Source: Amycolatopsis jejuensis
GTDB taxonomy: Bacteria > Actinomycetota > Actinomycetes > Mycobacteriales > Pseudonocardiaceae
Direction: 5' to 3'
DNA: 8,957 nucleotides
Assembly (NCBI RefSeq): GCF_000717335.1
Contig: NZ_JNYZ01000070.1
Coordinates: 1-8,957, forward strand
The notes below the pieces were generated by a model. That model was not told where the DNA came from. It was given only the letters and a program-made list of their open reading frames with translations, and made no database searches. This document shows, in pieces, positions 7,093 to 8,957 of the stretch; position 1 is the stretch's first letter, and each line of letters opens with the position of its first letter. A program made the translations under genes and the position numbers.

Positions 7093-7223
7093 ATGGCCGC
7101 CATCGCGGAACCCTCACGAGCGCGGCAACAGGGCCGGGTGCCGTGGGTCGGGTCATCACCGTGGAGCCCCTGATGCGGGACGGGTTGATCCGCCTGTGCG
7201 ACGTGCTGGGTGGGCCGGGATGA
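7093..7223 (+). pseudogene. sigK: remnant of sigK (ECF sigma factor), internally deleted
   Basis: An ECF sigma-K gene of about 190 codons is normally found directly upstream of rskA. Here only about 130 bases remain. A good Shine-Dalgarno AAAGGAG (7082-7088) precedes ATG 7093, which opens a 26-codon frame ending at TGA 7171-7173. In a different frame, the segment ITVEPLMRDGLIRLCDVLGG ends at TGA 7221-7223. It resembles the end of region 4.2 and the C-terminus of SigK proteins (M. tuberculosis, from memory: TIKSRMRDALRSLRNCLDVS). That TGA overlaps the rskA ATG as ATGA, the usual coupling arrangement. Regions 2 and most of 4 are missing, so no sigma factor can be made. Assignment rests on about 15 matching residues plus position. 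Confidence 0.6.
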
Positions 7224-7915
7224 CCGGCGCCGAGATCCACATGCTGACCGGAGCCTATGCGCTCGATGCCGTGACCGGAATCGAGCGTGCTCATTTCGAG
7301 CGGCACCTGCAGGAGTGCGACGTCTGCGCTCAGGAGGTCGACGAGCTGCGCGAGATGGCTGCCCGGCTGGCGGTCGCTGTCGAAGCGCGGCCTGCGCCGG
7401 CACTGCGGGCTGCCGTGCTGGCCCGGATCACGGCTACCCGCCAAACCCGGCCGGTTGCCCACCGCCGGTGGCGGGCCAGGGCCGCACTGGCGCTCGCCGC
7501 CGCGGCCGCGGTCGTCGGTGCTCTGGCCGGTGGCGTCGTTCTCGGCGAGCGCCCTGGAGACGGAGGATCGGTTGCGCTGGAACAAAGCCTGGTCCGGCGC
7601 GCCCCGGACGCGGTCATGGTGAGCGGTCCTGGGACGACAGGAGGGCACGCCACCGTGGTGGCGTCCCGGTCGCTTGCGAAGGTGTCCGTCTCGCTCGAGG
7701 GTGTCCCCGAGCTCGATGACCGGCATGCTTACCAGGTGTGGCTGATCGGTCCCCGTGGCCCGCAGTCCGCTGGGCTGCTGCGGCCTGGCACCGGGCCGGC
7801 CTCCCTGGCCGGCGTGTTCCCGGCGGACATCGACCGGATCGGGATCACCACCGAGCCCGTCACCGGCTCGCCCCAGCCGACCACCCCGGGCGTCATCCGC
7901 ATCGACCTGAGCTGA
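7220..7915 (+). CDS. rskA: RskA-type anti-sigma-K factor
   Basis: A 231-residue single-pass membrane anti-sigma factor. The cytoplasmic N-terminal sigma-binding part opens with LTGAYALDAVTGIERAHFER and carries a zinc-type motif H29-x3-C33-x2-C36, which the M. tuberculosis protein lacks as far as I recall. One membrane segment (about 89-108) follows. The external RskA domain (about 120-231) shows AYQVWLIGPRGPQSAGLL (170-187) and TTEPVTGSPQPTTPGVI (210-226), the hallmark block of the family. In mycobacteria RskA holds SigK inactive until regulated proteolysis. The ATG overlaps the stop of the sigK remnant. The coding frame is intact and G/C-biased, so the gene is not obviously decaying although its partner is lost here; it may control a SigK encoded elsewhere or be a recent orphan. 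Confidence 0.9.
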   Translation: MTGAEIHMLTGAYALDAVTGIERAHFERHLQECDVCAQEVDELREMAARLAVAVEARPAPALRAAVLARITATRQTRPVAHRRWRARAALALAAAAAVVGALAGGVVLGERPGDGGSVALEQSLVRRAPDAVMVSGPGTTGGHATVVASRSLAKVSVSLEGVPELDDRHAYQVWLIGPRGPQSAGLLRPGTGPASLAGVFPADIDRIGITTEPVTGSPQPTTPGVIRIDLS

Positions 7916-8011
7916 TCCCTGCGGTCGCGCCCGCTGGCGCGCCGGGTTTAGCATCGAGCCGCCAGGGCATCCATCCGCCAGCCGGATTGGTGCTGACTGG
8001 GAGAGGTAGTG

Positions 8012-8173
8012 ATGACCGCAGTCCAGCACATCGCCGTACCGCCGGAGGACCCGTTGTTCCGGGAATGGGCCGCGGCCGCGTTCGGCAGAACCGCTGACAC
8101 TGGCGTCGTCGTCGATGCCGGGGCACTGATCCAGCTTCGGTTCGCCGGACGATCCCGGAGCGTGCTCCGATGA
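8012..8173 (+). CDS. 53-residue hypothetical protein coupled to the next gene
   Basis: ATG 8012 follows GGGAGAGG (8000-8007) at a short, usable distance; a GTG immediately before it is an alternative start. The product begins MTAVQHIAVPPEDPLFREWA, has no signal, membrane segment or cysteine, and ends in a basic tail (RFAGRSRSVLR). I do not recognise it. Its stop overlaps the next start (ATGA at 8170-8173), which with G/C-rich third positions argues for a real gene translated together with the sigma-4-like protein downstream. It begins 96 bases after rskA. Confidence 0.6.
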   Translation: MTAVQHIAVPPEDPLFREWAAAAFGRTADTGVVVDAGALIQLRFAGRSRSVLR

Positions 8174-8652
8174 CGGCCGGGACCCGCGATGCGGGCCCGG
8201 GTTCGATGCCGTCCTGGCTGGATGGGGAGCCCTCGGTGGACGAGCGGATGCTGGCGCTGGCTTATCGGGTCGCGCACCAAGCCGTGGGACAGTCGCGCCG
8301 TGCCCGGGCCCGGGCACGGGGCAGTGTGGTGCTCGCATTGACCAGCGTGGACACGTCCCGTCCCGCGAAAGACCCCGCCCGGCGGGGTACCCGCGCCCAG
8401 GTACTGGCGGTCCTGCAGGCCGAGTTCGGGTCGAAGGCGGATCCGGCCCGGCTGGCCTCAGCGGTGCGGGACGCGATCCTGCTCGACGAGCTGGCGTTGC
8501 TGCCGCCCCGGCAGCGCTACGCACTCTGGGCGACGGCGCTGGCCCATCGCAGCGTCGCTGAGGTCACCGACGCGACCGGCTGGACCCCGAGCCAGGTCGC
8601 CCGGCTGGTGCGCGCCGCGTTGCGGACCGTCGCTACGCAGGCGCGGTCCTGA
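8170..8652 (+). CDS. protein with sigma-region-4-like helix-turn-helix
   Basis: A 160-residue soluble protein. The C-terminal segment (about 105-155) has the shape of sigma-70 region 4: LDELALLPPRQRYALWATAL, then HRSVAEVTDATGWTPSQV as the helix-turn-helix, then ARLVRAALRTV. The N-terminal 100 residues (ALAYRVAHQAVGQSRRARARARG, then an Ala/Arg/Asp-rich part) show no region 2, so it should not work as a normal sigma factor. It may be a DNA-binding regulator derived from a sigma factor, or a split sigma-like subunit. The start is the ATGA overlap with the 53-residue upstream gene. It sits just after rskA, which makes a link to the lost SigK worth considering, though nothing in the sequence proves one. 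Confidence 0.75.
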   Translation: MTAGTRDAGPGSMPSWLDGEPSVDERMLALAYRVAHQAVGQSRRARARARGSVVLALTSVDTSRPAKDPARRGTRAQVLAVLQAEFGSKADPARLASAVRDAILLDELALLPPRQRYALWATALAHRSVAEVTDATGWTPSQVARLVRAALRTVATQARS

Positions 8653-8731
8653 CACCCCCGCAGTCAGGTCGCCGGTTCCGCCCTAGCCGGCGCTGCCTGC
8701 GTCGCCCGGCTGACCGTGCCGGGATCCACGG

Positions 8732-8776
8732 GTGGGTGCCTGCACGGGTGCCATCACGGCCGGCGCAGGCACCCAC
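8732..8776. terminator. strong hairpin between convergent genes
   Basis: GTGGGTGCCTGC (8732-8743) and GCAGGCACCCAC (8765-8776) form a perfect 12-bp stem with a 21-base loop. It lies 80 bases after the sigma-4-like gene and 16 bases beyond the stop of the convergent gene, so it probably terminates transcription from both sides. No long T-tract follows on either strand. Confidence 0.65.
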
Positions 8777-8791
8777 AAGGGGGACGCAGGT

Positions 8792-8957
8792 TCAGCCGTT
8801 GGCGGCGCTGCTGTTCACCGGGCCGTTGACGCCCTTGGGGAAGAAACCGCCTGAGGTTGCGGCCTTGGGGGTCAGGTACACGATGTTCAGTACCTGCCCG
8901 GGGCTGCGGCTGTAGGCGATGCCGTTCGCGTCGGCCGGCACGATGTTCGCGGTGCCG
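8792..8957 (-). CDS. C-terminal end of an unrecognised protein (cut by window edge)
   Basis: The last 54 codons of a gene entering from the right edge on the - strand, stop TGA at 8792-8794. The fragment includes ANIVPADANGIAYSRSPGQV, then LNIVYLTPKAATSGGFFPKG, and ends in an Asn/Ser/Ala-rich tail (VNGPVNSSAANG). It is rich in Gly, Asn, Ala and Ser and has no cysteine, a composition typical of exported proteins, but I do not recognise a family. Third positions are nearly all G/C, and the gene ends just before a strong hairpin, both supporting real coding. Confidence 0.6.
   Translation of the reverse strand, partial: GTANIVPADANGIAYSRSPGQVLNIVYLTPKAATSGGFFPKGVNGPVNSSAANG

Noticed and set aside
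7971..7997. CCATCC upstream of the 53-residue gene at 8012
   Set aside because: No CCGAAT-like hexamer follows at 14-17 bases, so it does not form the pair seen at the two - strand promoters.
7070..8524. Long - strand open frame across rskA and the sigma-4-like gene
   Set aside because: It is antisense to three supported genes, and its translation is Pro/Arg/Gly-rich without motifs.

Overview
The window is GC-rich DNA of actinobacterial character, most likely from Pseudonocardiales (Amycolatopsis-like). The evidence is strong G/C preference at third codon positions, several families largely restricted to actinobacteria (DUF5994, RGCVC-type small proteins, the RskA C-terminal domain, MPT70/MPT83-like fasciclin lipoproteins) and ATGA-coupled genes. 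All family names come from sequence recognition alone; no database search was possible.

Left part (1-2309, + strand): a DUF5994 protein, a small cysteine-rich RGCVC-type protein whose frame runs without a stop into a 53-residue protein, and a 383-residue enzyme of the alanine dehydrogenase / N5-(carboxyethyl)ornithine synthase group.

Middle (2310-4278): about 2 kb with no intact gene. It holds recognisable wreckage on the - strand: a DUF5994 homologue broken by several frameshifts, and a frameshifted C-terminal fragment resembling YCII/DGPF-type proteins. Next come a 53-residue membrane protein (- strand) and two hairpins.

Right part (4582-7915): this looks like a sigma-K / RskA regulon. 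On the - strand lie a membrane-anchored molybdopterin (sulfite-oxidase-fold) oxidoreductase and, downstream, an MPT83-like fasciclin lipoprotein. Each is preceded by the same bipartite element, CCATCC-N15-CCGAA(T/G), close to the sigma-K promoter consensus recalled from Mycobacterium tuberculosis. Divergent from them, on the + strand, is an intact RskA-type anti-sigma factor. The sigma factor expected in front of it is reduced to about 130 bp: a Shine-Dalgarno plus start, then a stretch resembling the last ~20 residues of SigK, whose stop still overlaps the rskA start (ATGA). This orphaned anti-sigma factor beside preserved promoters is the main observation.

Right edge (8012-8957): a coupled pair, an unrecognised 53-residue protein and a 160-residue protein with a C-terminal sigma-region-4-like helix-turn-helix. 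A strong hairpin separates it from a convergent gene of unknown function cut by the window edge.
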